Notes: generated by a model from the sequence alone, not told the origin. A stretch of DNA of 64,000 bases from Roseococcus sp. SDR (GCF_019083995.1 NZ_JAHRCU010000004.1:124001-188000), one strand, 5' to 3'; counted from the stretch's first letter, positions 40,866 through 49,277 are shown. Program-made: numbers and translations.

Positions 40866-41914
40866 GCGACCGGCGGGAGAGCATGGCGCGCGCGCTGTGG
40901 CACGCGGCGCCCGGCGCGGCCGAGTTGCGCGAGGCGCGGTTGCCGAGCCCCGCCGCGGGCGAATTGGTGGTGCAGGCGCTCGCTTCCGGCATTTCGCGCG
41001 GCACGGAGCGCCTGGTCCATCACGGCCGCGTGCCGCCCTCGCAGCACGGGGTGATGCGCTGCCCGATGCAGGAGGGCGAGTTCACCTTCCCCGTGAAATA
41101 CGGTTATGCCGCCGTCGGTCGCGTCGAGGAGGGGCCGGCAGAGTGGCTCGGCCGGCGCGTCTTCGCGCTGCACCCGCACCAGACGCGCTTCGTCATCCCC
41201 GCGCATTTCTGCGCGGCCGTGCCCGATGGCGTCAGCGACGCCCGCGCCTGCCTCGGCGCCAACATGGAGACCGCGCTGAACGTGATGTGGGACGCCGCAC
41301 CCCGCCTGGGTGAGCGCGTGCTCGTCATCGGCGCGGGCGTGGTCGGCCTGCTCTGCGCCTTCCTGCTGGCGCGGCTGCCGGGTGTGGCGGTGACCGTGGT
41401 GGACCGCGACCCGGCCAAGTCGGCGCTCGCACACGCCTTCGGCGCGGATTTCGCCCTGCCTGATCACGCACCGCGCGAGCAGGAACTCATCATCCATGCC
41501 AGCGCCAGCGCCGCCGGGCTGCGGCTCGCGCTGGACTGCGCCGGCTTCGAGGGGCGCATCCTGGAGGCGAGCTGGTTCGGCGATGCCGAGCCCGCGCTGC
41601 CGCTGGGGGCCGCCTTCCACCAGAAGCGGCTGCAGCTGATCTCGACGCAGGTGGGCAGCGTCTCGCCCGCCATGCGCGGCCGGCGCAGCCATGGGGAGCG
41701 GATGGCGCTCGCCCTGTCGCTGCTGGAGGATGCCCGTCTCGATGCGCTGCTCGGGCCCTTCGTGCCCTTTGAGGATCTGCCTTCCGCCCTACCTGCCCTG
41801 CTGGACCCGCCGCCCGGCGCGCCGCAGCCGCTCTGCCCCGTCATTCGCTACGCCTCCGATGACCGAAGCGCTCCGGCGCGCAGGTCTGTATCGACGGCGC
41901 AGCCAAACGCTTGA
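40862..41914 (+). CDS. BchC-like MDR dehydrogenase
   Basis: 350 residues; the ATG overlaps the RibD-like stop. Medium-chain dehydrogenase fold with a Rossmann motif VLVIGAGVVGLLCAFLLARL (about 157-176). The N-terminal catalytic region reads ALASGISRGTERLVHHG and MQEGEFTFPVKYGYAAVGRVEEG. The Cys of ordinary zinc alcohol dehydrogenases is a serine here, the pattern of BchC-type dehydrogenases that oxidise hydroxyethyl side chains of bacteriochlorophyllide. No photosynthesis genes are present, so its substrate is probably another hydroxylated side chain made in the same cluster. The C-terminal 25 residues are irregular. Confidence 0.82.
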   Translation: MSDRRESMARALWHAAPGAAELREARLPSPAAGELVVQALASGISRGTERLVHHGRVPPSQHGVMRCPMQEGEFTFPVKYGYAAVGRVEEGPAEWLGRRVFALHPHQTRFVIPAHFCAAVPDGVSDARACLGANMETALNVMWDAAPRLGERVLVIGAGVVGLLCAFLLARLPGVAVTVVDRDPAKSALAHAFGADFALPDHAPREQELIIHASASAAGLRLALDCAGFEGRILEASWFGDAEPALPLGAAFHQKRLQLISTQVGSVSPAMRGRRSHGERMALALSLLEDARLDALLGPFVPFEDLPSALPALLDPPPGAPQPLCPVIRYASDDRSAPARRSVSTAQPNA

Positions 41915-41926
41915 AGGAAAGTTCGC

Positions 41927-42328
41927 ATGTTCAGCCTCACCGTCGTGGACCACATCATGGTCGCGCATTCCTTCCGCGGCGCGGAGTTCGGCCCGGCGCA
42001 GCGCCTGCATGGCGCGACCTTCGTGGTGGAGGCGGAGTTCCGGGCGCCGAAGCTGGATGACCTGCACCTGCTGATCGACATCGGCCTGGCCAAGGATGAG
42101 CTGCGGAAGATCCTGAGCGCGCTGGACTACCGCAACCTGGACGAGGAGCCGGTCTTCGCCGGGAAGAACACCACCACCGAATATCTCTGCCTGCACATCC
42201 ACGGCCTGCTGGCGGCCGCCTGCAAGGATGGACGGATGGGCCCGGGCGGCGCCGGCGTCACGGGGATCAAGGTCCTGCTGCGCGAGAGCCATGTGGCCTG
42301 GGCGGCCTTCGAGGGGCCGGTCGGCTGA
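41927..42328 (+). CDS. Aberrant 6-pyruvoyl-tetrahydropterin synthase/QueD homologue
   Basis: 133 residues with the T-fold of PTPS/QueD: VDHIMVAHSFRG with the first His ligand, RLHGATFVVEAEF with the second, DIGLAKDELRKILSALDYRNL, NTTTEYLCLHIHG and KVLLRESHVAWAAF. Compared with E. coli QueD, the catalytic Cys before the His-Gly is absent (AQRLHG). The third zinc His is Ala (HGATF instead of HGHSF), and the Asp-His of the catalytic triad reads LDYRN. It therefore probably does not do standard PTPS or carboxytetrahydropterin chemistry. Located between the BchC-like dehydrogenase and a glycosyltransferase, 12 bp and 2 bp away. Confidence 0.8.
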   Translation: MFSLTVVDHIMVAHSFRGAEFGPAQRLHGATFVVEAEFRAPKLDDLHLLIDIGLAKDELRKILSALDYRNLDEEPVFAGKNTTTEYLCLHIHGLLAAACKDGRMGPGGAGVTGIKVLLRESHVAWAAFEGPVG

Positions 42329-42330
42329 TC

Positions 42331-43365
42331 ATGAAGGTCGCGCTTCTGGTTCCCGGCCCCTTCGGGACCGTCTCGGGCGGCTATCTCTATGACCGCCGCA
42401 TGGTCGAGGGGCTGTGCGCGCTGGGCCATGCGGTGCGCGTGGTGGAGCTCTCCGGCCGCTTCCCCATGCCGGATGACGTGGCCCAGGCCTCGGCGCGCGA
42501 CGCCTGGGCGGGCCTGGCCGAGGACGAGATCGCGGTGGTGGATGGCCTCGGCCTCCCCGCCTTCGCCGCGCTGGCGCCCGAGCTGACGGCGCGCCGGGCG
42601 GTGGGGCTGATCCATCATCCAACCTCCATCGAGCCTGGGCCGCATCAGGCGGAACTGGCGGCGCTGGAGCGCGCGCTCTTCGCTGCCTGCGGCCGGCTGA
42701 TCGCCACTTCGCCTTACACTGCAAAGGGCCTGCCGCCGCTCGGAGCTGATGCGGCCCGGATCGGCGTCGTGGAGCCGGGGACCGATCCCGCGCCACGCGC
42801 GACGGGCTCGGGCGGGCCGAGCGCGCGCCTCCTGGCCGTGGGCTCGCTCATTCCGCGCAAGGGGCATGATGTGCTGCTGCGGGCACTCGCACGCCTGACG
42901 GATCTCGACTGGACGCTGCGCATCGCGGGCCCGCCGGCCGATCCGGTGCATGCGGATGGGCTGCGTGCCCTGGCGGAGGAACTGGGCCTCGCCAACCGCG
43001 TCACCTTCCTCGGCGCCGTGAGCGGCGCGGCGCTGGAAGCCGAATACGCCGTGGCCGATCTCTTCGCGCTCGCCACCTGGTTCGAGGGCTATGGCATGGC
43101 GGCGGCGGAAGCCCAGGCGCGCGGCCTGCCGCTGATCCTCTGCACCGGCGGCGCCATCGCCGATCTGGTCGGGCCCGGAGCGGCGATCCTGGCGGCACCC
43201 GGCGATGCCAACAGCCTCTCGCGCGGGATGCGCCGGCCGATCTACGACATCGCGCTGCGCGCGCAGATGGCGGAGGCGAGCTGGCAGGCGGGGCAATCCC
43301 TGCCCCGCTGGGAGGACCGCGCCGCGCGCTTCGCGGCGGAGCTGGAGGCCGCCGCCCATGGATGA
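42331..43365 (+). CDS. Family 4 glycosyltransferase
   Basis: 344 residues, GT-B fold. N-terminal glycine loop ALLVPGPFGTVSGGYLYDRRMV, then LIHHPTSIEPGPH and LIATSPYTAKGL; donor-binding domain with LLAVGSLIPRKGHDVLLRAL (about 169-188). The nucleotide-sugar E-x7-E motif is EGYGMAAAE within WFEGYGMAAAEAQARGLP (about 250-267). It is a retaining transferase using a nucleotide-activated sugar. Because it is wedged between the PTPS homologue and a methyltransferase (8-bp overlap), its acceptor is more likely the small molecule of this cluster than a surface glycan. No signal peptide or membrane helix. Confidence 0.88.
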   Translation: MKVALLVPGPFGTVSGGYLYDRRMVEGLCALGHAVRVVELSGRFPMPDDVAQASARDAWAGLAEDEIAVVDGLGLPAFAALAPELTARRAVGLIHHPTSIEPGPHQAELAALERALFAACGRLIATSPYTAKGLPPLGADAARIGVVEPGTDPAPRATGSGGPSARLLAVGSLIPRKGHDVLLRALARLTDLDWTLRIAGPPADPVHADGLRALAEELGLANRVTFLGAVSGAALEAEYAVADLFALATWFEGYGMAAAEAQARGLPLILCTGGAIADLVGPGAAILAAPGDANSLSRGMRRPIYDIALRAQMAEASWQAGQSLPRWEDRAARFAAELEAAAHG

Positions 43366-44242
43366 GCAGACCGAGCAGTTCGACGGCGACTGGCTCTCGC
43401 TGCGCGAGCCCTTCGATGCGCGGGCGCGCAACCCCGAGCTCGCCCGCGCCCTGATGGACCACCTGGACGAGAAGGGCCGCCCGCGCTTTCTCGACCTCGG
43501 CGCCGGCACAGGCAGCCTCACGCGCTGGCTTGGCCATTATGTGGGCCGCGCCCATGCCTGGGTGATGGCCGATGCCGATGCCGAACTCATGGCCCGCGCC
43601 TTCGACACGATGATGGATGCGGCCGAGGCCATCGGCTGGCGTGCGACCTGGCCGCAGCGCAAGGTGCTGCTGCTGCACGCGCCGGAGGGCGCCTGGCGCA
43701 TCGAGGGCGTGCTGACCAACCTCGTCGAAGCGCCCGAGGGCCTGCCCTTGCAGAACGTGGATGCGGTGACCTGCAGCGCGCTCTGCGACCTCGTCTCCGA
43801 AGCCTGGGTCACGCGTCTGGCCGCCGAGCTCGCGCGCCGCAAGCTGCCCTTCTATGCGGCGCTGAACGTGACGGGGCGCGAGCGCTTCATGCCCCCCTGC
43901 CCTGGTGATGCGCTGGTGGCGCGCGGCTTCGCACGCGACCAGCGGCGCGAGAAGGGCTTTGGCGGCATGGCGCTGGGGGCCTCGGCGACCGACACCATCG
44001 CGCGCGTCTTCGCGGGCCATGGCTATCGCGTGCTGCGCGGCGCGAGCCCCTGGCTGATTCCGCGCCAGGCGCGCGACATGGCGCTGGAACTCGCGCTGGG
44101 CCACGCGGAAGCGGCGCTGCGGCACGAGCGGCGCGGGGCGGCGCAGATCCAGGCCTGGGCCGAGACGCGGGCCGACCAGGCCGAGGCCGGGCTGCTCTCG
44201 GCACGGGTGGAGCATCAGGACATCCTCTGCCTGCCGGGCTAG
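43358..44242 (+). CDS. Class I SAM-dependent methyltransferase
   Basis: 294 residues from the ATG at 43358, overlapping the glycosyltransferase end by 8 bp. SAM-binding motif FLDLGAGTGSLTRWLGHYVG (about 44-63), motif II VMADADAELMARAF, and a VTCSALCDLVSEAWVTRLAAEL stretch. The C-terminus has a long helical extension (about 235-294). The last gene of the pterin-like cluster; predicted to methylate the glycosylated or reduced product. The exact position of methyl transfer cannot be read. Confidence 0.82.
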   Translation: MDEQTEQFDGDWLSLREPFDARARNPELARALMDHLDEKGRPRFLDLGAGTGSLTRWLGHYVGRAHAWVMADADAELMARAFDTMMDAAEAIGWRATWPQRKVLLLHAPEGAWRIEGVLTNLVEAPEGLPLQNVDAVTCSALCDLVSEAWVTRLAAELARRKLPFYAALNVTGRERFMPPCPGDALVARGFARDQRREKGFGGMALGASATDTIARVFAGHGYRVLRGASPWLIPRQARDMALELALGHAEAALRHERRGAAQIQAWAETRADQAEAGLLSARVEHQDILCLPG

Positions 44243-44529
44243 ACCGTGCTGCGTTCACATGCGTGCACTTCGCGCGGTCCAGCCGTTTGCTGAGAGGATG
44301 ATTCAGCGTTTTGGGCGATGCCGCCTCAACGCATCATGCCCTAGGCACGCCCGCGCAAGGAAACACGAGCCTGACCGTGCATTGGGCATTTTCCCGCCCG
44401 CTGCACGGCCATTCAGCATTCCGCGGTCTGAATGGGCCATTTCTATCCTGGGAGTCATGTCCAAGACATGGAATTGGGGGATCGCGCCTCCCTAGGCTCC
44501 GGAGCGGTTGAACGCCCCTGGAGGATGCC
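44243..44529 (+). promoter_or_regulatory. Non-coding region upstream of urtA with REP element and two inverted repeats
   Basis: 287 bp without a gene. It holds REP-like copy 2 (44294-44343), an imperfect inverted repeat GGCCATTCA...TGAATGGGCC (44407-44415/44429-44438) and a short perfect one CATGTC-caa-GACATG (44456-44470). The last 50 bp lead into GGAGGA and the urtA TTG start. Either inverted repeat may be a nitrogen-regulator site, but neither matches the NtrC consensus closely. No sigma-54 -24/-12 pair was found here. Confidence 0.5.
44294..44343 (+). repeat. REP-like palindromic element, copy 2
   Basis: 50 bp from GAGGATGATTCAG to ATCATGCCCTA. It aligns with 26505-26552 with about four of five bases identical and one or two small gaps. 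Located in the gap between the methyltransferase and urtA. Confidence 0.65.
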
Positions 44530-45765
44530 TTGTCCAAGACCCTGCCCCCGATTTCCCGCCGCGCACTGCTGGCCGCCCCCATGGCCGGGGCCTTGGCCGC
44601 GCCGGCCATCGGCCAGACCGCGCCCATCCGCGTCGGCGTGCTGCACTCCCTCTCCGGCACCATGGCCATTTCCGAGACCGCGCTGCGCGACACCGCGCTG
44701 ATGATGATCGAATGGCAGAATGCGCGCGGCGGCCTGCTGGGCCGGCGCCTGGAAGCCGTGGTGGTGGACCCCGCCTCCAACTGGCCGCTCTTCGCCGAGA
44801 AGGCGCGCGAGCTGCTCGCCGTCTCCCGCGTGGATGTCACCTTCGGCTGCTGGACCTCGGTCTCCCGCAAATCCGTCCTGCCGGTCTTCGAGGAGCTGAA
44901 CGGTCTGCTTTTCTATCCCGTCCAGTATGAAGGCGAGGAGGAGAGCCGGAACATCTTCTACACCGGCGCGGCACCCAACCAGCAGGCGATCCCGGCGGTG
45001 GAATACCTGCTCGGCCCCGATGGCGGCGAAGCCAAGCGCATCGCGCTGCTCGGCACCGACTACGTCTATCCGCGCACGACCAACCGCATCCTGCGCGGCT
45101 TCCTGAACTCCAAGGGCATCACCAATGCCGACATCATGGAGGAATACACCCCCTTCGGTCACAGCGACTGGCAGGGCATCGTGGCGCGCGTGAAGCGCTT
45201 CGCGAGCGAGGGCAAGAAGACCGCCATCGTCTCCACCATCAATGGCGACGCGAACGTTCCCTTCTATCGCGAGCTGGGCAACCAGGGCATCAAGGCGGAG
45301 GACATCCCCTCGGTCGCCTTCTCGGTGGGTGAGGAGGAGTTGGCCGGCATCGACACCCGCCCGCTGGTCGGCCACCTGGCAGCGTGGAACTACTTCATGT
45401 CGGTGCAGTCGCCCGCGAACACCGAGTTCCTGACGATGTGGCGCAACTACATCCGCAACCCGCGCCGCGTGACGAACGACCCGATGGAAGCCACGCTGAT
45501 CGGCTTCAAGATGTGGGCCCAGGCCGTCGCCGCCGCCCGCACCACCAATGTGGACGCGGTGCGCACCGCCCTCTACGGCCAGAAGGTGGCGGCGCCCTCC
45601 GGCTATGAGGTGGAGATGTTCCGCAACCATCACCTCTCGAAGCCGGTGATGATCGGCGAGATCCAGGCGGATGGTCAGTTCAACATCGTGAGCAAGACGC
45701 CGACCGCGATCCCGGCCGAGAACTGGAGCCAGTTCATCCCCGAGAACGCCAATCGTCGGCGGTAG
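44530..45765 (+). CDS. urtA: Urea ABC transporter substrate-binding protein UrtA
   Basis: 411 residues from a TTG at 44530 with an optimal GGAGGA. A twin-arginine leader (SRRALLAAPMAGALAAPAIGQ) precedes a Leu/Ile/Val-type periplasmic binding fold: IRVGVLHSLSGTMAISE, TFGCWTSVSRKSVLPVFE, LLFYPVQYEGEEESRNIFYTG, and YEVEMFRNHHLSKPVMIGEIQADGQF near the C-terminus, all typical of UrtA/AmiC-like urea receptors. It binds urea in the periplasm and feeds UrtBCDE. No urease genes are within the window. Followed by a 135-bp gap filled with a repeat element before urtB. Confidence 0.94.
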   Translation: MSKTLPPISRRALLAAPMAGALAAPAIGQTAPIRVGVLHSLSGTMAISETALRDTALMMIEWQNARGGLLGRRLEAVVVDPASNWPLFAEKARELLAVSRVDVTFGCWTSVSRKSVLPVFEELNGLLFYPVQYEGEEESRNIFYTGAAPNQQAIPAVEYLLGPDGGEAKRIALLGTDYVYPRTTNRILRGFLNSKGITNADIMEEYTPFGHSDWQGIVARVKRFASEGKKTAIVSTINGDANVPFYRELGNQGIKAEDIPSVAFSVGEEELAGIDTRPLVGHLAAWNYFMSVQSPANTEFLTMWRNYIRNPRRVTNDPMEATLIGFKMWAQAVAAARTTNVDAVRTALYGQKVAAPSGYEVEMFRNHHLSKPVMIGEIQADGQFNIVSKTPTAIPAENWSQFIPENANRRR

Positions 45766-45772
45766 TTTTCTG

Positions 45773-45891
45773 ATGCCCTCAAGCGCCGGGCGCGCGCGTC
45801 CGCGCGCTTGGCTCGCCGCGCCGCTGGAGCACCCGGCGGCGCGGTCATTTGGGCGGCGCCGGCCGCGTTGCGGCCGGATCCTCTGTGGGGC
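45773..45891 (+). repeat. Dispersed GC-rich intergenic repeat, copy A
   Basis: Begins ATGCCCTCAAGCGCCGGGCGCG and ends GGCCGCGTTGCGGCCGGATCCT. It matches, in inverted orientation, the element at 57035-57143. Shared blocks are the leader ATGCCCTCAAGCGCC, GCGCGCTTGGCT and GGCCGC..GGCCGGAT. It fills the urtA-urtB gap and ends 9 bp before the proposed urtB start. Confidence 0.65.
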
Positions 45892-45900
45892 GGCTTCGAT

Positions 45901-47451
45901 TTGATCAGGTTCCTCTTGCTTCGCGTCGCCATCCTGCTGGCCGGCGTCACGCTCTTCCTCTCCCCCGCCCGCGCGCAGGATTTCGACGCGCTGCTGCCCG
46001 GCTTGGCCGGCGGCTTCGCGCAGCAGGCGGAAACCGTGGAGCGCCTCGGCGCGCTCGGCGATCCGCGCGCCATCCCCCTGCTGCAGGCGCTCGCCGATGC
46101 GCGGCTGCTGCGCCTGGCCGATGGGCGGATCGCCCCGCAGGAGGGCGCGACGCCGGCCGAGGGTGCGACCGTCATCCGCATCAACAACCGCGTGCGCGTG
46201 GCGCTGCGCGGCGCGCTGGGCCGGCTGCAGCTCGTCTCGCCCGATCCGGCGGAGCGCCTGCGCGCGGCGGACGCCATCCTGCGCAACCGCAGCGCCGAGG
46301 ACATCCCGCTGCTGGAAGCCGCCCTCACCCGCGAATCCCGTGCCGACATCCGCGCCCGCATGGAGCTGGCCCTCGGCGGCGCGCGCCTCGCTTCGCCCGA
46401 CGCCGCGGCAAAGCGCGCGGGCATCGCAGCCCTTGGCGCCTCCGCTTCGCCCGAGGCGCGCAACCTGCTGCTCGCCGCCCGCGCCGCCAATGCGGAGCTG
46501 CTGCCCGAGATCGAGGCCGCCGTCGCCGCCATTGATCGCCGCCTGCAGATGCGCCGCGCGGCGGAGACCTTCTTCCAGGGCCTCTCGCTCGGCTCGGTGC
46601 TGCTGCTCGCCGCACTTGGCTTGGCGGTGACCTTCGGCGTCATGGGCGTGATCAACATGGCGCATGGCGAATTCGTGATGATCGGCGCCTATGTGACCGT
46701 CGTCGTGCAGGAGGTATGCCGCGACATCCCGGCGCTCCAACCCTATTCCCTGCCGCTCGCCATCCCCGCCGCCTTCCTGGTGACGGCCGCGATCGGCGCG
46801 GCCATGGAACGTGGGCTGATCCGACACCTCTATGGCCGCCCGCTCGAGACGCTGCTGCTCACCTTCGGCGTGGGCATGGTGCTGCAGCAGATCGTCCGCC
46901 TGGTCTTCGGCGCGCAGAACCGCGAGGTGATCAGCCCCGATTGGATGATGGGCACCCTGATCCTGCCCGGCGGCATCGCCATCACGCAGAACCGCGCCTG
47001 GATCATCCTGTTTTCCATCGCGGTGCTGCTCGCCACACTCGCCGCCATCCGCCTGACCCGCTTCGGGCTCGAGATGCGGGCCGTGGTGCAGAACCGGCGC
47101 ATCGCGGCCACCATGGGCATCCGCACCGGCCGCGTGGACGCGATGACCTTCGCCTTCGGCTCCGGCATCGCGGGGCTGGCGGGGGTCGCGCTGAGCCAGA
47201 TCGACAATGTCTCGCCCAATCTCGGCACGGGCTACATCATCGACAGCTTCATGGTGGTGGTCTTCGGCGGCGTGGGCTCGCTGGCCGGCACGCTGATCGG
47301 CGCCTTCACGCTTGGCCTCGTGAGCAAGGTGCTGGAGCCCTATGCCGGCGTCGTGCTGGCCAAGGTCTTCCTGCTGGTCGGCATCATGCTGTTCATCCAG
47401 CGACGGCCCAAGGGATTGTTCGCGCTGAAGGGACGCGCGGCCGACCAATGA
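45901..47451 (+). CDS. urtB: Urea ABC transporter permease UrtB
   Basis: 516 residues from a TTG at 45901; an upstream start at 45808 would place the N-terminus inside a repeat element and before the signal peptide (RFLLLRVAILLAGVTLFLSPARAQD). A periplasmic HEAT-like extension (about 25-220, with LGDPRAIPLLQALADARLLRL) is typical of UrtB. It is followed by the LivH-type permease (about 230-510): VMGVINMAHGEFVMIGAY, LLTFGVGMVLQQIVRLVFG, GSGIAGLAGVALSQIDNVSPNLG. With UrtC it forms the inner-membrane channel for urea. Its stop overlaps the urtC ATG. Confidence 0.92.
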   Translation: MIRFLLLRVAILLAGVTLFLSPARAQDFDALLPGLAGGFAQQAETVERLGALGDPRAIPLLQALADARLLRLADGRIAPQEGATPAEGATVIRINNRVRVALRGALGRLQLVSPDPAERLRAADAILRNRSAEDIPLLEAALTRESRADIRARMELALGGARLASPDAAAKRAGIAALGASASPEARNLLLAARAANAELLPEIEAAVAAIDRRLQMRRAAETFFQGLSLGSVLLLAALGLAVTFGVMGVINMAHGEFVMIGAYVTVVVQEVCRDIPALQPYSLPLAIPAAFLVTAAIGAAMERGLIRHLYGRPLETLLLTFGVGMVLQQIVRLVFGAQNREVISPDWMMGTLILPGGIAITQNRAWIILFSIAVLLATLAAIRLTRFGLEMRAVVQNRRIAATMGIRTGRVDAMTFAFGSGIAGLAGVALSQIDNVSPNLGTGYIIDSFMVVVFGGVGSLAGTLIGAFTLGLVSKVLEPYAGVVLAKVFLLVGIMLFIQRRPKGLFALKGRAADQ

Positions 47452-48509
47452 ACACGCGCCGTCTCATCCTGCTCGGTTTCGTCGCTGTCCTGGCCCTCCT
47501 GCCGCTGCTGAACCTGCTGCCGGAGGAGCATCCGCTGCATGTCTCGGACTTCCTGGTCAGCATCATCGGCAAGTGGATCTGCTACGCGATCCTGGCTTTG
47601 GCGCTGGATCTCGCCTGGGGCTATGCGGGCATCCTCTCGCTCGGCCATGGCGCCTTCTTCGCGCTCGGCGGCTATGCCATCGGCATGCATCTGATGCGCC
47701 TCATCGGGCCCCGCGGGGTCTATGGCCATCCGGTGCTGCCGGACTTCATGGTCTTCCTCGGCTACACGGAATTGCCTTGGTATTGGCTGGGCTTCGACTG
47801 GTTTATCTTCGCCTTCGCCATGGCGCTGATCGTGCCCGGGCTGCTCGCCGGCATCGTGGGCTATCTGGCGTTTCGCAGCCGCATCACGGGCGTCTATCTC
47901 TCCATCATCACCCAGGCGCTGACCTATGCGCTCATGCTGGCCTTCTTCCGCAACGACATGGGCTTCGGCGGCAATAACGGCTTCACCGATTTCAAGGAGC
48001 TGCTGGGCATGCCGCTCAACAGCGGCCATACGCGGGCCATCCTGTTCTATGCCTCGCTCGCCTCGCTCGTCGCCGTCTTCCTGGCCTGCGGCGCGCTGAC
48101 CCGCACCAAATATGGCCGCGTGCTGACCGCGATCCGCGACGCCGAGAGCCGCGTGCGCTTCCTCGGCTATGACACCACGCGCCACAAGCTCTTCGTCTTC
48201 GTGCTCTCGGCGATGATCGCGGGGCTCGCCGGCGCGCTCTATGTGCCGCAGGTGGGCATCATCAATCCGGGCGAGTTCAGCCCGGGCAACTCGATCGAGG
48301 CCGTGGTCTGGGTGGCCTTCGGCGGGCGCGGGACGCTGGTGGGCGCGGTGCTGGGCGCCTTCTCGGTGAATGCGCTGAAGACCTGGCTCACCTCGGTGGC
48401 GCCCGATCTCTGGCTCATCGTGCTGGGCTGCCTCTTCATCGCCGTGCCGCTGCTGCTGCCCAAGGGCCTGATCGGCCTGATCCGCCGGCGCGGGGAGACG
48501 AAGCCATGA
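47448..48509 (+). CDS. urtC: Urea ABC transporter permease UrtC
   Basis: 353 residues, about nine membrane helices, LivM-type. Features: ALALDLAWGYAGILSLGHGAFFALGGYAIGMH (about 50-80), FRSRITGVYLSIITQALTYALMLAFFRNDMGFGGNNGFTDFK and the coupling segment TKYGRVLTAIRDAESRVRFLGYDTTRHKL. UrtC-specific text is the NNGFTDFKELLG loop. Partner of UrtB. Overlaps both neighbours by four bases. Confidence 0.94.
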   Translation: MNTRRLILLGFVAVLALLPLLNLLPEEHPLHVSDFLVSIIGKWICYAILALALDLAWGYAGILSLGHGAFFALGGYAIGMHLMRLIGPRGVYGHPVLPDFMVFLGYTELPWYWLGFDWFIFAFAMALIVPGLLAGIVGYLAFRSRITGVYLSIITQALTYALMLAFFRNDMGFGGNNGFTDFKELLGMPLNSGHTRAILFYASLASLVAVFLACGALTRTKYGRVLTAIRDAESRVRFLGYDTTRHKLFVFVLSAMIAGLAGALYVPQVGIINPGEFSPGNSIEAVVWVAFGGRGTLVGAVLGAFSVNALKTWLTSVAPDLWLIVLGCLFIAVPLLLPKGLIGLIRRRGETKP

Positions 48510-49270
48510 ACGCGGTCGCGCTGCCGGATGGCGATTCCACCACCGGCCTCTATCTCGACGGCGTCTCGGTCGTCTTCGACGGGTTCCGGGCGCTGAACAA
48601 CCTCTCCCTCATCGTCGAGCCCGGCGAGCTGCGCGCGGTGATCGGCCCGAACGGCGCGGGCAAGACGACGATGATGGATGTCATCACCGGCAAGACGCGG
48701 CCAGGTGCGGGCATCGTGCGCTTCGGCGGGCGGGACCTGACGCGGATGGATGAGGCCGCCATCGCCAATCTCGGCATTGGCCGCAAGTTCCAGAAGCCCA
48801 CCGTCTTCGACGCACTGACCGTCTTCGAGAATCTGGAGCTGGCGCTGAAGGCCCCGCGCGGCCCCATCGCCTGCCTGCGCTGGGTGCTGCGCGGCGAGGC
48901 GCGGACGCGCATCGAGCGCACCATGGCGGAGATCGGCCTCACCGAACGCGCGCATGATCTCTCCGGCCTGCTCAGCCATGGCCAGCGGCAATGGCTCGAG
49001 ATCGGCATGCTGCTGATGCAGGACCCGCAGCTCCTGCTGGTGGATGAGCCCGTCGCCGGCATGACGGATCACGAAACCGAGCAGACGGCGGAATTGCTCG
49101 TCGGCATCGCGGGCACGCGCAGCGTCGTCGTGGTCGAGCATGACCTGGAATTCGTGAAGGCGCTGGGCAGCCGCGTCACCGTGCTGCATGAAGGGAGCGT
49201 GCTCTCGGAGGGCTCGATCACCCATGTGCAGAATGATCCGCGCGTGATCGAAGTGTATCTGGGCAGGTGA
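48506..49270 (+). CDS. urtD: Urea ABC transporter ATP-binding protein UrtD
   Basis: 254 residues, LivG-type ATPase. Walker A GPNGAGKTT (about 49-57), QKPTVFDALTVFENLELAL, signature LSHGQRQWLEIGMLLMQDP (about 157-175, with the urea-type SHGQ), Walker B LLLVDEPVAGMTD and VVVVEHDLEFV. It energises UrtBC together with UrtE. The ATG overlaps the urtC stop, and the next gene starts 7 bp after its stop. Confidence 0.94.
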   Translation: MNAVALPDGDSTTGLYLDGVSVVFDGFRALNNLSLIVEPGELRAVIGPNGAGKTTMMDVITGKTRPGAGIVRFGGRDLTRMDEAAIANLGIGRKFQKPTVFDALTVFENLELALKAPRGPIACLRWVLRGEARTRIERTMAEIGLTERAHDLSGLLSHGQRQWLEIGMLLMQDPQLLLVDEPVAGMTDHETEQTAELLVGIAGTRSVVVVEHDLEFVKALGSRVTVLHEGSVLSEGSITHVQNDPRVIEVYLGR

Positions 49271-49277
49271 TGGCGCG

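Noticed and set aside
45808-45900. A start of urtB inside the preceding gap.
   Set aside because: It would translate a dispersed repeat element and move the signal peptide 31 residues inward; the TTG at 45901 directly before the hydrophobic leader is better.
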